A stretch of 64,000 bases of DNA, taken from NCBI GenBank assembly GCA_934167095.1, contig CAKPKE010000003.1, positions 1 to 64,000 of the forward strand, given 5' to 3'. Under the pieces are notes generated by a model. That model did no database searches, was not told where the DNA came from, and saw only the letters and a program-made list of their open reading frames with translations. Source of the stretch: an uncultured Clostridia bacterium (lineage in GTDB: Bacteria; Bacillota; Clostridia; TANB77; CAG-508). Shown in pieces: positions 47,830 to 56,572 of this stretch; position 1 is the first letter of the stretch, and the number at the start of each line of letters is the position of its first letter. Both the position numbers and the translations under genes were made by a program.

Positions 47830-48738
47830 CTATTGCAATTTGAATTTTTTTACAAGGGCATCGTCATTTAACCAATCTTCACGAACTTTAACCCATAATT
47901 TCAAATTGACTTTAGTGCCAAACATTGCTTCTAAGTCTTGCCTTGCATAAGTTCCAATTCTTTTTAGCATTTGACCACCTTTGCCAATAATAATTCCTTT
48001 GTGAGATTCACGAATGCAATATATAGTTGCATCAACATCGTAAATTTCTTCTTTATTTGCTGTTTTTCTGAATTTCATTTTTGTACATTCTACATATATT
48101 CCATGTGGAACTTCTTCATCTAAAAGCTTTAAAGCTTTTTCGCGAATAGTTTCTTCGGCAAGTTGTCTTAATGTTTGATCAGTATATTCCTCAGTATCAT
48201 AATATGCAGGACCAACTTTTAAGTGACTCTCGATTTCATCTAATAAAACATCTAAGTTCTTATTTTTTGTAACAGATAGCGGAACTACAAATATAAAATT
48301 ATATTCTTTAGAATATAATGCAATTAATTCTGCAAGATGTGCTTTATCTGTTAAGTCAATTTTGTTTATAACCAAAATGCATTTTTTATGTGATTCTATA
48401 ATTTTATCTAAAATTCTTCTGTCGCCAGGTCCAATTTCAGTAGAAGTAGCATCAATAACAAAAATTATAATATCTACATCTAAAGATGCACCAAAAGCAG
48501 TTTCGACCATTGTGTTTCCAAGTTTTGACTTTGGTTTGTGGATACCAGGTGTATCTACAAATATTATTTGAGAGTTAGGTCTATTTACAATAGCTCTGAT
48601 GGCTGTTCTAGTGGTTTGAACCTTATTTGCAACAGCTGCAACTTTTTCGCCAACTAAAGCATTTATTATACTAGATTTTCCAACATTAGTTCTTCCAAGC
48701 ATTGATACAAAGCCTGATTTAAAATTTTCTTGTTCCAT
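47830..48738 (-). CDS. era: GTPase Era
   Basis: A 302-residue GTPase that acts in 16S rRNA maturation and 30S assembly. The G motifs GRTNVGKSSIIN, DTPGIHKPKSKLG and NKIDL, and a C-terminal KH domain (GIIIGKGGQMLKRIG) are intact. It is the first gene of era-yqzL-recO. The Shine-Dalgarno is AAGGAGA. Confidence 0.96.
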   Translation of the reverse strand: MEQENFKSGFVSMLGRTNVGKSSIINALVGEKVAAVANKVQTTRTAIRAIVNRPNSQIIFVDTPGIHKPKSKLGNTMVETAFGASLDVDIIIFVIDATSTEIGPGDRRILDKIIESHKKCILVINKIDLTDKAHLAELIALYSKEYNFIFVVPLSVTKNKNLDVLLDEIESHLKVGPAYYDTEEYTDQTLRQLAEETIREKALKLLDEEVPHGIYVECTKMKFRKTANKEEIYDVDATIYCIRESHKGIIIGKGGQMLKRIGTYARQDLEAMFGTKVNLKLWVKVREDWLNDDALVKKFKLQ

Positions 48739-48862
48739 TTATTTGTCTCCTTTTTGCAAGAATATTATATCATAAGTTTTTTAATCTGAAAAGGCAAATC
48801 TCTTGAGAAATAACCAAATTTGTGTTATACTTTAGCAAGTTTAAATGAAGGAAGTTGAAGGT

Positions 48863-49420
48863 ATGTATTTAATAGTAGGACTAGGAAACCCAGAAGAAGA
48901 ATATTCAAAAACAAGACATAACATGGGATTTGATGTTATAAATAAGCTTGCGAAAAAGCATGATATAAATGTAGAAAAAACAAAATTTCAAAGTTTGTAT
49001 GGCACAGGAATGATTGAAAATGAAAAAGTAATCTTAATAAAACCTCAAACTTATATGAATAATAGTGGTGAGGCAGTAAAGCCTTTTGCTGATTTTTATA
49101 AAATTGAACCTGAAAAAATAATTGTTATTTATGATGATATAGACATTTTAACAGGAATAACAAAAATAAGATTAAAAGGTGGTCCTGGAACTCATAATGG
49201 AATGAAGTCTGTTGTACATGAACTAGGAACAACAGAATTCCCAAGGGTAAGAGTTGGAACAGGAAATGGTGAAAAAATTCAAGATTTAATAAGCTATGTA
49301 ATTGGAAAAGTAAATGACGAAGAGTATGAAAAACTAGAAGAAGGGATTAATAAAGGAGTTATTGCTATTGAAGAAATTCTAAAAGTAGGAATTGAAAAAG
49401 CAATGAGTAAACTTAACTAA
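48863..49420 (+). CDS. pth: peptidyl-tRNA hydrolase
   Basis: A 185-residue esterase that recycles peptidyl-tRNA. MYLIVGLGNPEEEYSKTRHN has the catalytic His and Asn, and PQTYMNNSGEAV and YDDIDILTG and GGPGTHNGMKS follow. The start at 48863 has AAGGA upstream. rng follows after 3 bases, indicating cotranscription. Confidence 0.95.
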   Translation: MYLIVGLGNPEEEYSKTRHNMGFDVINKLAKKHDINVEKTKFQSLYGTGMIENEKVILIKPQTYMNNSGEAVKPFADFYKIEPEKIIVIYDDIDILTGITKIRLKGGPGTHNGMKSVVHELGTTEFPRVRVGTGNGEKIQDLISYVIGKVNDEEYEKLEEGINKGVIAIEEILKVGIEKAMSKLN

Positions 49421-49423
49421 AAT

Positions 49424-50614
49424 ATGAAAGAATTAATTATAAGTAAAAACAAAAGAAAAATAGCAGTATTAGTGCAAAATGGAAAATTGGTTGAGCAATA
49501 TGAAGAAACAGAAAGCGTCTTAGAAGGAAATATATATTGTGGTGTTGTAAAAGATGTATTGCCAGGTATGCAAGCTGCTTTTGTAGATATTGGCGAAGAT
49601 AAAAATGCATTTATTCATATAAAAGATATTGTGCCAAAAGTAAGCAGTCAAACTGGTAATAAATTAGAGGAAATGTCTAAGTATAAAATAAAGGACTATA
49701 TAAAACAAGGTGATACAATTCTTGTTCAAATAAGAAAAGATGAAGTTGAAAAGAAGGGAGCAAGAATTACAAAACATATTAGTTTAACTGGTAGACTAAC
49801 TGTACTTGAAGTAGATAATCCTTTTGTGACACTTTCTCAAAAAATAGAAAATAAAGATGAAAGAAAAAGACTAAAGGATATTGCTAAAAGTTATATATCA
49901 AATTACAAAAATGAAAAGTATGGTATAATTTTAAGAACAGGAGCGGAAGGCAAAAACAAAGAAGAAATTGAAAATGATATAAAAGAATTGATTGATACTT
50001 GGCAAGAAATAAAGAAAAAATATAGTGAAATTTCAAAGCTAAAAAAAGCTACTATAATATATAAAAATAGAGATGTTGTAACAAAGTTTTTAGTTGGAAT
50101 TTTAGAAACTGACATTGATGAAATTACTGTAAATGATAAAGTAGAGTATGATAAAGTAAAGAAATATTTAAATATGATAAATAATAAAACTACAGTAGTA
50201 ACTTTAAAAGAGAATGAAAATGTGCTAACTAAATATGATGTTGATACCCAATTAGAAAAAATGAATGATAGAAAAATATGGCTTAACTGTGGAGGCTTTA
50301 TAACAATAGATAAAACAGAAGCATTAACTGCTATTGATGTAAATTCAGGAAAATTTACAGGTAACAAAAAAATGACTAAAGAAAACACAATAGTAAAAGT
50401 AAATAAAGAAGCTACAATAGAAATTGCAAAGCAGTTAAGACTTAGAAATATAAGTGGAATAATTGTAATAGACTACATCGATATGGAAGAAGAAAAAGAC
50501 AAAGACGAGATAATAAACTTACTTAAAAACGAATTAAAAAAAGATAGAAGTAAAACTCAAATTGAAGGTTTTACTAAATTAGATTTATTAGAAATGACAA
50601 GAAAAAAATTATAG
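49424..50614 (+). CDS. rng: ribonuclease E/G family protein
   Basis: A 396-residue RNase E/G. The N-terminal S1 domain (GNIYCGVVKDVLPGMQAAFV, IGEDKNAFIHI) precedes the AU-binding and DNase-I-like catalytic region (GGFITIDKTEALTAIDVNSG). The sequence ends soon after ARQLRLRNISGIIVIDYIDM-like residues. It is therefore shorter than RNase G of E. coli (about 489) and lacks the zinc link and small domain. The family is certain; activity and oligomer form are not. Confidence 0.85.
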   Translation: MKELIISKNKRKIAVLVQNGKLVEQYEETESVLEGNIYCGVVKDVLPGMQAAFVDIGEDKNAFIHIKDIVPKVSSQTGNKLEEMSKYKIKDYIKQGDTILVQIRKDEVEKKGARITKHISLTGRLTVLEVDNPFVTLSQKIENKDERKRLKDIAKSYISNYKNEKYGIILRTGAEGKNKEEIENDIKELIDTWQEIKKKYSEISKLKKATIIYKNRDVVTKFLVGILETDIDEITVNDKVEYDKVKKYLNMINNKTTVVTLKENENVLTKYDVDTQLEKMNDRKIWLNCGGFITIDKTEALTAIDVNSGKFTGNKKMTKENTIVKVNKEATIEIAKQLRLRNISGIIVIDYIDMEEEKDKDEIINLLKNELKKDRSKTQIEGFTKLDLLEMTRKKL

Positions 50615-50620
50615 TGTTTT

Positions 50621-50664
50621 AAAGTGCAATATTTGTGAAATAAAGTGCAAATATTGCACTTTAA
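50621..50664 (+). terminator. terminator after rng
   Basis: A perfect 15-bp stem pairs AAAGTGCAATATTTG (50621-50635) with CAAATATTGCACTTT (50648-50662). The T-run is poor (AAATTT). Confidence 0.6.
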
Positions 50665-50723
50665 ATTTAAAAGTAATAATATAATAAAATTGTGGGTAAA
50701 CTTTTTATATTGGAGGTATAAAA

Positions 50724-51722
50724 ATGTTTAACCCACAAATTTTGTATTATGAAAAAGATATTGAAAATTATGTTTTAGGAAGAGAGCTACTAGAAAAATA
50801 TAAAGATGTTCCAAAAGTAGAAATTGAAAATCATAATAATATAGAAGAAATGAGAAAAAAGCAAAATAGTGAATTTGCTAAGATGAAACAAAATTTAATA
50901 ATTGGAATAAGAAAGACTCATAAATTTGTAGAAAATCATAAAGTGTCAGATTTTTTAGTACCCTATACATCATCAGGCTGTACAGCTATGTGTATGTATT
51001 GCTATCTAGTTTGTAATTATAATAAATGTGCTTATTTGAGACTGTTTGTAAATAGAGAGCAAATGTTAGATAAAATAATAAAAGTTGCAAATGAAAGAGA
51101 AAAAAATCAAGTGTTTGAAATTGGAAGTAACAGTGATTTAGTTTTAGAAAATACAATTACTAATAATTTGGTATGGACAATTCAAAATTTTGCAAGTAGT
51201 AATAAAGGAATGTTAACTTTTCCAACTAAATTTGATATGGTAGATGATATTTTGAATTTGGATCATAAAGGAAAAGTAATAGTAAGGGTTAGCATGAATC
51301 CTGAAGAAATAATAAATAAAGTTGAATTTGGAACATCAAGACTAAAAGGAAGAATTGAAGCTATAAATAAGCTTGCAGAAGCTGGATATAAAGTAGGCAT
51401 ACTCATAGCTCCCGTTATATTAGTAGAAAATTGGAAAGAATTATATGAAAATTTGATAAAAAGGCTAGAAGCGGAACTATCTGAAAAAGTAAAGAAACAA
51501 GCATTTTTTGAAATTATTTTTATGACATATAGTTATGTTCATACTAAAATAAATGCCGAGGCTTTTCCAAATGCGATAAACTTATATAATAAGGAAATAA
51601 TGACAGGAAGAGGTAATGGAAAATATGCGTATAAAAAAGAGATAAAAGAAGATTCACAAAAGTATATTTTAGAGCTAATGCAAAGGTATTTTCCTAGCAA
51701 TGAAATAAAGTATATTGTATGA
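50724..51722 (+). CDS. splB: spore photoproduct lyase-like radical SAM protein
   Basis: A 332-residue radical SAM enzyme. CTAMCMYCYL has the CxxxCxxC iron-sulfur motif, and VPYTSSGCTA, VFEIGSNSDLVLEN and IVRVSMNPEEII match SplB. SplB repairs the thymine dimer of UV-damaged spores. The Shine-Dalgarno is GGAGGT. The presence fits the other spore genes here. It could be a paralogue with another substrate. Confidence 0.82.
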   Translation: MFNPQILYYEKDIENYVLGRELLEKYKDVPKVEIENHNNIEEMRKKQNSEFAKMKQNLIIGIRKTHKFVENHKVSDFLVPYTSSGCTAMCMYCYLVCNYNKCAYLRLFVNREQMLDKIIKVANEREKNQVFEIGSNSDLVLENTITNNLVWTIQNFASSNKGMLTFPTKFDMVDDILNLDHKGKVIVRVSMNPEEIINKVEFGTSRLKGRIEAINKLAEAGYKVGILIAPVILVENWKELYENLIKRLEAELSEKVKKQAFFEIIFMTYSYVHTKINAEAFPNAINLYNKEIMTGRGNGKYAYKKEIKEDSQKYILELMQRYFPSNEIKYIV

Positions 51723-51874
51723 GCACCATTTACACTGATGTGAATATTACTCACTGGAATATTTGGAAAGTTCCACATATAATATTTTTGAAAGTACATA
51801 ATAATTTGTGTAAGAAGTATAAAATATAAATTATGTACAAAAATAATAAAAACATAAGAAAGGAACTTTTGAAA

Positions 51875-52819
51875 ATGAAAAAAGAAAAACAGAAAGGTAT
51901 AACTTTAATTGCACTAGTAGTAACAATAGTAGTACTATTAATATTAGCAGGTGTATCAATAAATTTAGTACTAGGTGAAAATGGCTTAATATCAAATGCG
52001 AAAGAAGCAAAAGAAAAATCAGAAAGTGCTACAAATGAAGAGAACTATTTAGTAAATGGAGCAATACCAGACTATATAGCAGAGCAAGTAAATGGGGTAA
52101 CTGGAAATGCAAAAACAATAACAACAGATGATTATGGAAAAGTAGTAACTGACTATACAGCAGGAAGCAAAACATGGGAGATATTTTATGCAGATAACAC
52201 GAATGTCTATTTAATAACAAGAGAAAATGTAGGAGATCAAACATTAAATGATAAAGTAACAGGCTATAATGGAACAAGTGATTTTGATGGAAGTGATAGC
52301 TTTAAAACAAAGTATCCAGCAATACAAGCAGGCTGGTTAAATAAAACATATACACCAGCAGCAAGTGGAGTAGGAACAGTAAATTATACAAGCAGTTATA
52401 ATAATATGAAAGCAACGGAATATTTACTAGATAGTAGTGTTTGGAATACAACATATAAAACAGAAAAAGCAGATTGGGCAATAGGAGTACCAACACTAGA
52501 GATGTTAGCTGCATCTTATGGAAAATATGAAGGAACAACAATAACGATAGCAGATCTGGAAGAAAATGGATATGCACAAACAATAAGTAGTGGGTTGACA
52601 ATAGGTAAGGCAAATGGAATTTATAACCATGGTTACTATTATTGGCTTGCTTGTCCTAGTAGCTATGACAACAGTTATGTTCGCCGTGTGAACTCTGACG
52701 ACGCTTATATAGTTAGCAACATCTATAGCTATGCATATGGTATTCGCCCTGTAGTTTGTCTGAATTCCGGAGTTATATTAACCAAAAGTGTAGACGGAAA
52801 TACATTCACAATAAATTAA
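51875..52819 (+). CDS. pilin-signal protein with a C-terminal lectin-like (DUF6273-like) domain
   Basis: A 314-residue protein. MKKEKQKGITLIALVVTIVV is a prepilin signal, and GVSINLVLGENGLISNAKEA repeats that of the genes at 28469 and 31003. The C-terminus has YYYWLACPSSYDNSY and GIRPVVCLNSG, as in lectin-like domains on surface proteins. Between these, at 52660-52740, nearly all codons end in C or T and could derive from AAC/AAT, and Arg is CGC or CGT instead of AGA. This looks like a diversity-generating target end. The start at 51875 has AAAGGAA about 11 bases upstream. Confidence 0.75.
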   Translation: MKKEKQKGITLIALVVTIVVLLILAGVSINLVLGENGLISNAKEAKEKSESATNEENYLVNGAIPDYIAEQVNGVTGNAKTITTDDYGKVVTDYTAGSKTWEIFYADNTNVYLITRENVGDQTLNDKVTGYNGTSDFDGSDSFKTKYPAIQAGWLNKTYTPAASGVGTVNYTSSYNNMKATEYLLDSSVWNTTYKTEKADWAIGVPTLEMLAASYGKYEGTTITIADLEENGYAQTISSGLTIGKANGIYNHGYYYWLACPSSYDNSYVRRVNSDDAYIVSNIYSYAYGIRPVVCLNSGVILTKSVDGNTFTIN

Positions 52820-52855
52820 TAAAGTCAAAAATTAAGGAAAAATATTAAATAAAAA

Positions 52856-52898
52856 GAAGTTTGTTAGCATTTTGAATGTTTACAAACTTCAAATTTTT
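52856..52898 (+). terminator. terminator after the pilin-lectin gene
   Basis: GAAGTTTGT (52856-52864) pairs with ACAAACTTC (52882-52890), followed by AAATTTTTT. Confidence 0.8.
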
Positions 52899-53010
52899 TA
52901 TGCAATTTAAAAATTGGTGTGTAAATTAGAAAATAAACCTATTTATATTGTGCAAGTTTTGTGGATATGTTAAAATAAAAAACGAAAAAATATCGGTAAG
53001 GGGTGTAAAT

Positions 53011-53421
53011 ATGAATATAGTAGAAAAAGCAGGTTGTATTATTGTAAATGTACAAGAGGAAAAAATTGCATTAGTAATAAAAGATGGGGAATATTCTTTT
53101 CCTAAAGGGCATTTGGAAAAAGGCGAAACTATTAAAGAATGTGCTGAAAGAGAAACTGTTGAAGAAACAGGACATGATGTTAAAATAGTAGGAGATGAAC
53201 TTTGCTTAGTTAAATATAAAACTCCAGATGGAGAAAACGTTGAAAATCATATGTTTTTAGGACTAGATATGGGACTAACAAATAAATTTGTTGATGAGAA
53301 AGATAAAGAAAAAACAGAATGGTTTGAAATAAATGAAATTGAAGAAAAATTATCTTACCAAAATCTTAAAGAGGTATGGAAAGAAATAAAAACAAAAGTT
53401 GAAATGATAATAAAAGAGTAA
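53011..53421 (+). CDS. Nudix hydrolase
   Basis: A 136-residue Nudix hydrolase. The box GHLEKGETIKECAERETVEE plus TG (31-52) fits GX5EX7REUXEEXGU. VEKAGCIIVNVQEEKIALVI at the N-terminus is like diadenosine tetraphosphate hydrolases (MutT/AP4A type). Substrate unknown. The start at 53011 has AAGGGGTG. Confidence 0.88.
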   Translation: MNIVEKAGCIIVNVQEEKIALVIKDGEYSFPKGHLEKGETIKECAERETVEETGHDVKIVGDELCLVKYKTPDGENVENHMFLGLDMGLTNKFVDEKDKEKTEWFEINEIEEKLSYQNLKEVWKEIKTKVEMIIKE

Positions 53422-53460
53422 TTTTATTGAAAAAAACGCCCTAAAATAAAGCAATTTTGG

Positions 53461-53489
53461 TTGACAAAGGTAAATAAGTATGATAAAAT
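53461..53489 (+). promoter_or_regulatory. sigma-A promoter of rplU-rpmA
   Basis: TTGACA and TAAAAT are separated by 17 bases. Confidence 0.85.
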
Positions 53490-53494
53490 ATTTA

Positions 53495-53585
53495 CCTGTA
53501 AGCCGCCTGAGTCGGGCAACTAAATGTTACTTTTTAAGTAACTGCCTTGAATTTTATGCTTAGCGAGTATACAAAATAAGGGAGG
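53495..53585 (+). promoter_or_regulatory. L21 leader (ribosomal protein L21 autoregulatory RNA)
   Basis: The structured leader begins with CTGTAAGCCGCCTGAGTCGGGC. It then has GTTACTT/AAGTAAC (53527-53544) inside GGCA/TGCC and closes with TTATGCTTAGCGAG. Position and core fit the L21 leader of Bacillota, where L21 is thought to regulate its own mRNA. Confidence 0.75.
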
Positions 53586-53595
53586 TGTACATAGA

Positions 53596-53934
53596 ATGTA
53601 CGCAATAATCGAAAGTTGTGGAAAACAATACAAAGTAACTGAAGGAGATGTAGTTTTCTTCGAAAAATTAGATGTAGAAGAAGGCAAAAAAGTAACATTT
53701 GATAATGTTGTTTTAGTATCTGACGACAAAAAAGTAGAAGTTGGAGCTCCTTATGTTAAAGGTGTTAAAGTTGAGGGAAAAGTAGTAGCTCATGGAAAAG
53801 CTAAAAAAATATTAGTTTACAAATACAAAGCTAAGAAAAACTACAGAAGAACTCAAGGACATAGACAACCATACACAAAGGTTGAAATAACATCTATAAA
53901 AACAGCAACAGCTAAAAAAGAAGTAAAAGAATAA
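53596..53934 (+). CDS. rplU: ribosomal protein bL21
   Basis: A 112-residue L21 of slightly long but normal form (MYAIIESCGKQYKVTEGDVV; KILVYKYKAKKNYRRTQGHR; HRQPYTKVEI). It binds 23S rRNA in the large subunit. The Shine-Dalgarno is GGGAGGTG. It has a lysine-rich end (TAKKEVKE). rpmA follows 66 bases later; the prp gene that normally lies between is missing. Confidence 0.96.
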   Translation: MYAIIESCGKQYKVTEGDVVFFEKLDVEEGKKVTFDNVVLVSDDKKVEVGAPYVKGVKVEGKVVAHGKAKKILVYKYKAKKNYRRTQGHRQPYTKVEITSIKTATAKKEVKE

Positions 53935-54000
53935 TTTAGCTATATAAAATTTGAAATTAATAAATAAGAGAATAAATAAATCGCGAAGGGAGTGAATGAA

Positions 54001-54381
54001 ATGGCTCATAAGAAAGGACAAGGAAGTTCTAAAAACGGAAGAGACAGCGAGTCAAAGCGTCTTGGGGTAAAAAGAGCTGATGGTCAAGTTGTTCCAGCTG
54101 GAAACATTCTAGTTAGACAAAGAGGAACAAAATTCCATCCAGGAAAAAATGTTGGAATCGGAAGTGATGACACATTATATGCAAAAGTTACTGGAATGGT
54201 AAAATTTGAAAGACTTGGAAGAGATAAAAAACAAGTTAGCGTATATACTGCAGAAGAATTAAAAGAAATGGCTGCAAAATTAGAAGCACCTAAAGCTGAA
54301 AAAGTAGAAAAGAAAGAAGCTGTTAAGAAAACAGCAACAAAGAAAACTACTACAGCTAAAAAAGCAGTAGAAAGCAAATAA
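54001..54381 (+). CDS. rpmA: ribosomal protein bL27
   Basis: A 126-residue L27. It starts directly as MAHKKGQGSSKNGRDSESKR, without the N-terminal extension (about nine residues ending in FF and Ala) that Bacillota usually cut off with Prp protease. The rest matches L27 (GNILVRQRGTKFHPGKNVGI). The tail of about 35 residues is unusual and Lys/Ala-rich (KKTATKKTTTAKKAVESK). The ATG at 54001 has AGGGAGTG upstream; a GTG three codons earlier is less likely. Confidence 0.95.
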   Translation: MAHKKGQGSSKNGRDSESKRLGVKRADGQVVPAGNILVRQRGTKFHPGKNVGIGSDDTLYAKVTGMVKFERLGRDKKQVSVYTAEELKEMAAKLEAPKAEKVEKKEAVKKTATKKTTTAKKAVESK

Positions 54382-54388
54382 TTATAAA

Positions 54389-54424
54389 CAAAAGCGGTGA
54401 TAATTTAAGTCACTGCTTTTTTAT
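54389..54424 (+). terminator. terminator after rpmA
   Basis: AAAAGCGGTGA pairs with TCACTGCTTTT, followed by more Ts. Confidence 0.85.
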
Positions 54425-54434
54425 TTACTATAGC

Positions 54435-54463
54435 TTGTAAAATAAGTAAAAAATATGTATAAT
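54435..54463 (+). promoter_or_regulatory. sigma-A promoter of trpS
   Basis: TTGTAA and TATAAT are separated by 17 bases. Transcription would start near 54470. Confidence 0.75.
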
Positions 54464-54478
54464 ATGAATGTGAGATTA

Positions 54479-54516
54479 TGGAGGAAAGGACGCTAAAACT
54501 AGCGAATAAAAATATT
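54479..54516 (+). promoter_or_regulatory. Shine-Dalgarno plus hairpin upstream of trpS start
   Basis: GGAGGAAAGGA (54480-54490) is followed by CGCTA-AAAC-TAGCG (54491-54504), then 12 bases to the ATG. The ATG at 54478 is only about 8 bases from the transcript start and has no Shine-Dalgarno. Confidence 0.55.
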
Positions 54517-55533
54517 ATGGATAAAAAAGTTATATTAACAGGCGATAGACCAACAGGAAGATTACATATTGGACATTATTTTGGTTCATTAATGAAAAGA
54601 GTAGAAATGCAGGAATCAGGATTATATGAACCATACATATTAATTGCTGATGTTCAAGCATTAACAGATAATTTTAATAACCCAGAAAAAGTTAGAAAAA
54701 ATGTTAGAGAAGTTGCAATTGATTATTTGTCTTGTGGAATTGATCCTGAAAAAACTACAATATATATTCAATCGATGATTCCGGAAACAGCTGAACTTAC
54801 AGTATATTATTCTAATTTAGTAACAATAGCTAGACTAGAGCGAAACCCAACAGTAAAAACTGAACTTGCACAAAAGAAAGAAGTGTTTGGAGAAAGTGTA
54901 ACTTATGGATTTTTGGGATATCCAGTAAGTCAAGCGGCAGATATAACTTCTTTTGGTGGAGAACTTGTGCCAGTAGGCGAGGACCAATTACCATTAATTG
55001 AACAATGCAGAGAAATAGTAAGAAAATTCAATTCTATATATGGCGATGTTTTAGTTGAGCCACAAGCTATTTTGTCATCAGGAAAGAGGATAAAAGGTCT
55101 AGATGGAAATGAAAAAATGGGCAAATCTTTAGGAAATGCTATTTACTTATCTGATAGTGAAGAAGAAATTAATAAAAAAGTTATGAGTGCGGTAACTGAT
55201 CCTAATAGAATAAGAAAAGATGATTTGGGAAATCCTGATGTATGTATGGTTGCGTATTATCATAACCTATTTGATGAAAAAGAGGAATATGACACAGTTT
55301 GCAAAGAGTGCAGAGCTGGCACAAGAGGTTGCGTAGCTTGCAAAAAACAACTTGCAAAAAATATTTCTGAAAGATTAAAGCCAATAAGAGAAAAAAGAGC
55401 TTATTATGAGGCTAATCCAGAAATTGTCGATAAAATATTAATGGATGGAACAAATAAAGCAAGAGCAAAAGCAAAAGAAACTATGAAAAAAGTAAAAAAA
55501 GCTATGAAACTTGATTACTTTGAAGGAGAGTAA
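54517..55533 (+). CDS. trpS: tryptophanyl-tRNA synthetase
   Basis: A 338-residue class I synthetase charging tRNA-Trp. The HIGH-type motif is in TGDRPTGRLHIGHYFGSL and the KMSKS-type loop in GNEKMGKSLGNAI. A Cys pair (CKECRAGTRGCVACKK) near residue 255-270 may bind zinc. The start at 54517 gives the standard N-terminus MDKKVILTGDRP. No T-box or trp leader is present, unusual for Bacillota trpS but not unique. Confidence 0.9.
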   Translation: MDKKVILTGDRPTGRLHIGHYFGSLMKRVEMQESGLYEPYILIADVQALTDNFNNPEKVRKNVREVAIDYLSCGIDPEKTTIYIQSMIPETAELTVYYSNLVTIARLERNPTVKTELAQKKEVFGESVTYGFLGYPVSQAADITSFGGELVPVGEDQLPLIEQCREIVRKFNSIYGDVLVEPQAILSSGKRIKGLDGNEKMGKSLGNAIYLSDSEEEINKKVMSAVTDPNRIRKDDLGNPDVCMVAYYHNLFDEKEEYDTVCKECRAGTRGCVACKKQLAKNISERLKPIREKRAYYEANPEIVDKILMDGTNKARAKAKETMKKVKKAMKLDYFEGE

Positions 55534-55534
55534 A

Positions 55535-56569
55535 ATGGGATTTTTGGATAAATTCAAAAAGAGAGAAACACAAGTAAAAACACAAAGTAGGGATATATTG
55601 CCTTTAGAAGCAGACTCAGCAGATGGAGAAAATAAGATATTGCTAGATGGAGTGTCTGCTCCACAAAAAATAAAACACAGTAATGGAAAAATTACTGATC
55701 TAATAATGGCAAAAGTTATAAAATATGCTGATACAATATATGTAGATGAGGCAGATGATATTTCATTTGAGTTAGATCATGGCCAAACACTAGATAAGAA
55801 CATGTTACAATATATAATGTGGGTGTATGATATGCAAATGTTGGGCTCTATGCCAAAAGAAAATTATTTAGGCAGATTAACCGTTCAAGATGGACAATAT
55901 CAGTTGGTAGATAAAAGTGTGGCTGTTCAAAATATTGTTAATAACATGATAGCAACAAGAGAACAAGCAAGAAAACCAAGAGTAAACCTAAATGAATTTA
56001 GCCAAAGTCTTAAAAATGAAAATGCAAAATACCAAGAAGAATGGAAACAAGAAGTAGCTCAAAGATTAAGTAATCCAACTTTAAGATGGACTGGAAGAAG
56101 CCAGATTGGAGATAAAGTTTATAGTGATTATGATGGAATAAATGTAGTAAATGGTGAAATCTTAAGACTTAGAAATGTTGATAAAGTAGGAAGAGATGGA
56201 AGTGGAACATATCTTTATTCTGCATATATTAGTTCTGTACCTAATGAACATGATGCAGAATTAATTGGTGAGAATTATCCTGTGTGCTTCACTTTAGAAA
56301 AAAGATTGGAAGATATTGTAGCTGGTGGAAATCCAGTAGAAATAAAAGCAGTGCTTGCAATGCTTTCTAGCCCAGAAAATTTTAAAGATATGAATTCGCT
56401 AGTTTATGCGGGAAAAACTGACAAATATGGAAGAGCTATAAATGAAGAAAAAATGGGAGAAGAAACTAAAAGAATATTTGAAAGTAGTGCAATAGGCAAA
56501 ACTATACAAGCAATGAAAAAACAATTTGAAAGAGACCAAAGACCTAGACAAGAAGAAAGAGGAGAATAA
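55535..56569 (+). CDS. protein of unknown function upstream of obg
   Basis: A 344-residue cytoplasmic protein I do not recognise (MGFLDKFKKRETQVKTQSRD). No membrane helix or catalytic motif was found; a central mixed part (RWTGRSQIGDKVYSDYDGIN) and a Gln/Arg-rich end are seen. Its ATG is one base after the trpS stop, and obg starts 3 bases after it, so it is in an operon trpS-unknown-obg. The Shine-Dalgarno AAGGAGAG is inside trpS. Confidence 0.6.
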   Translation: MGFLDKFKKRETQVKTQSRDILPLEADSADGENKILLDGVSAPQKIKHSNGKITDLIMAKVIKYADTIYVDEADDISFELDHGQTLDKNMLQYIMWVYDMQMLGSMPKENYLGRLTVQDGQYQLVDKSVAVQNIVNNMIATREQARKPRVNLNEFSQSLKNENAKYQEEWKQEVAQRLSNPTLRWTGRSQIGDKVYSDYDGINVVNGEILRLRNVDKVGRDGSGTYLYSAYISSVPNEHDAELIGENYPVCFTLEKRLEDIVAGGNPVEIKAVLAMLSSPENFKDMNSLVYAGKTDKYGRAINEEKMGEETKRIFESSAIGKTIQAMKKQFERDQRPRQEERGE

Positions 56570-56572
56570 TAA

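Noticed and set aside
15759..54516. T-box leaders for gltX, serS or trpS
   Set aside because: No specifier stem or TGGNACCGCG-like T-box sequence was found in the short upstream regions.
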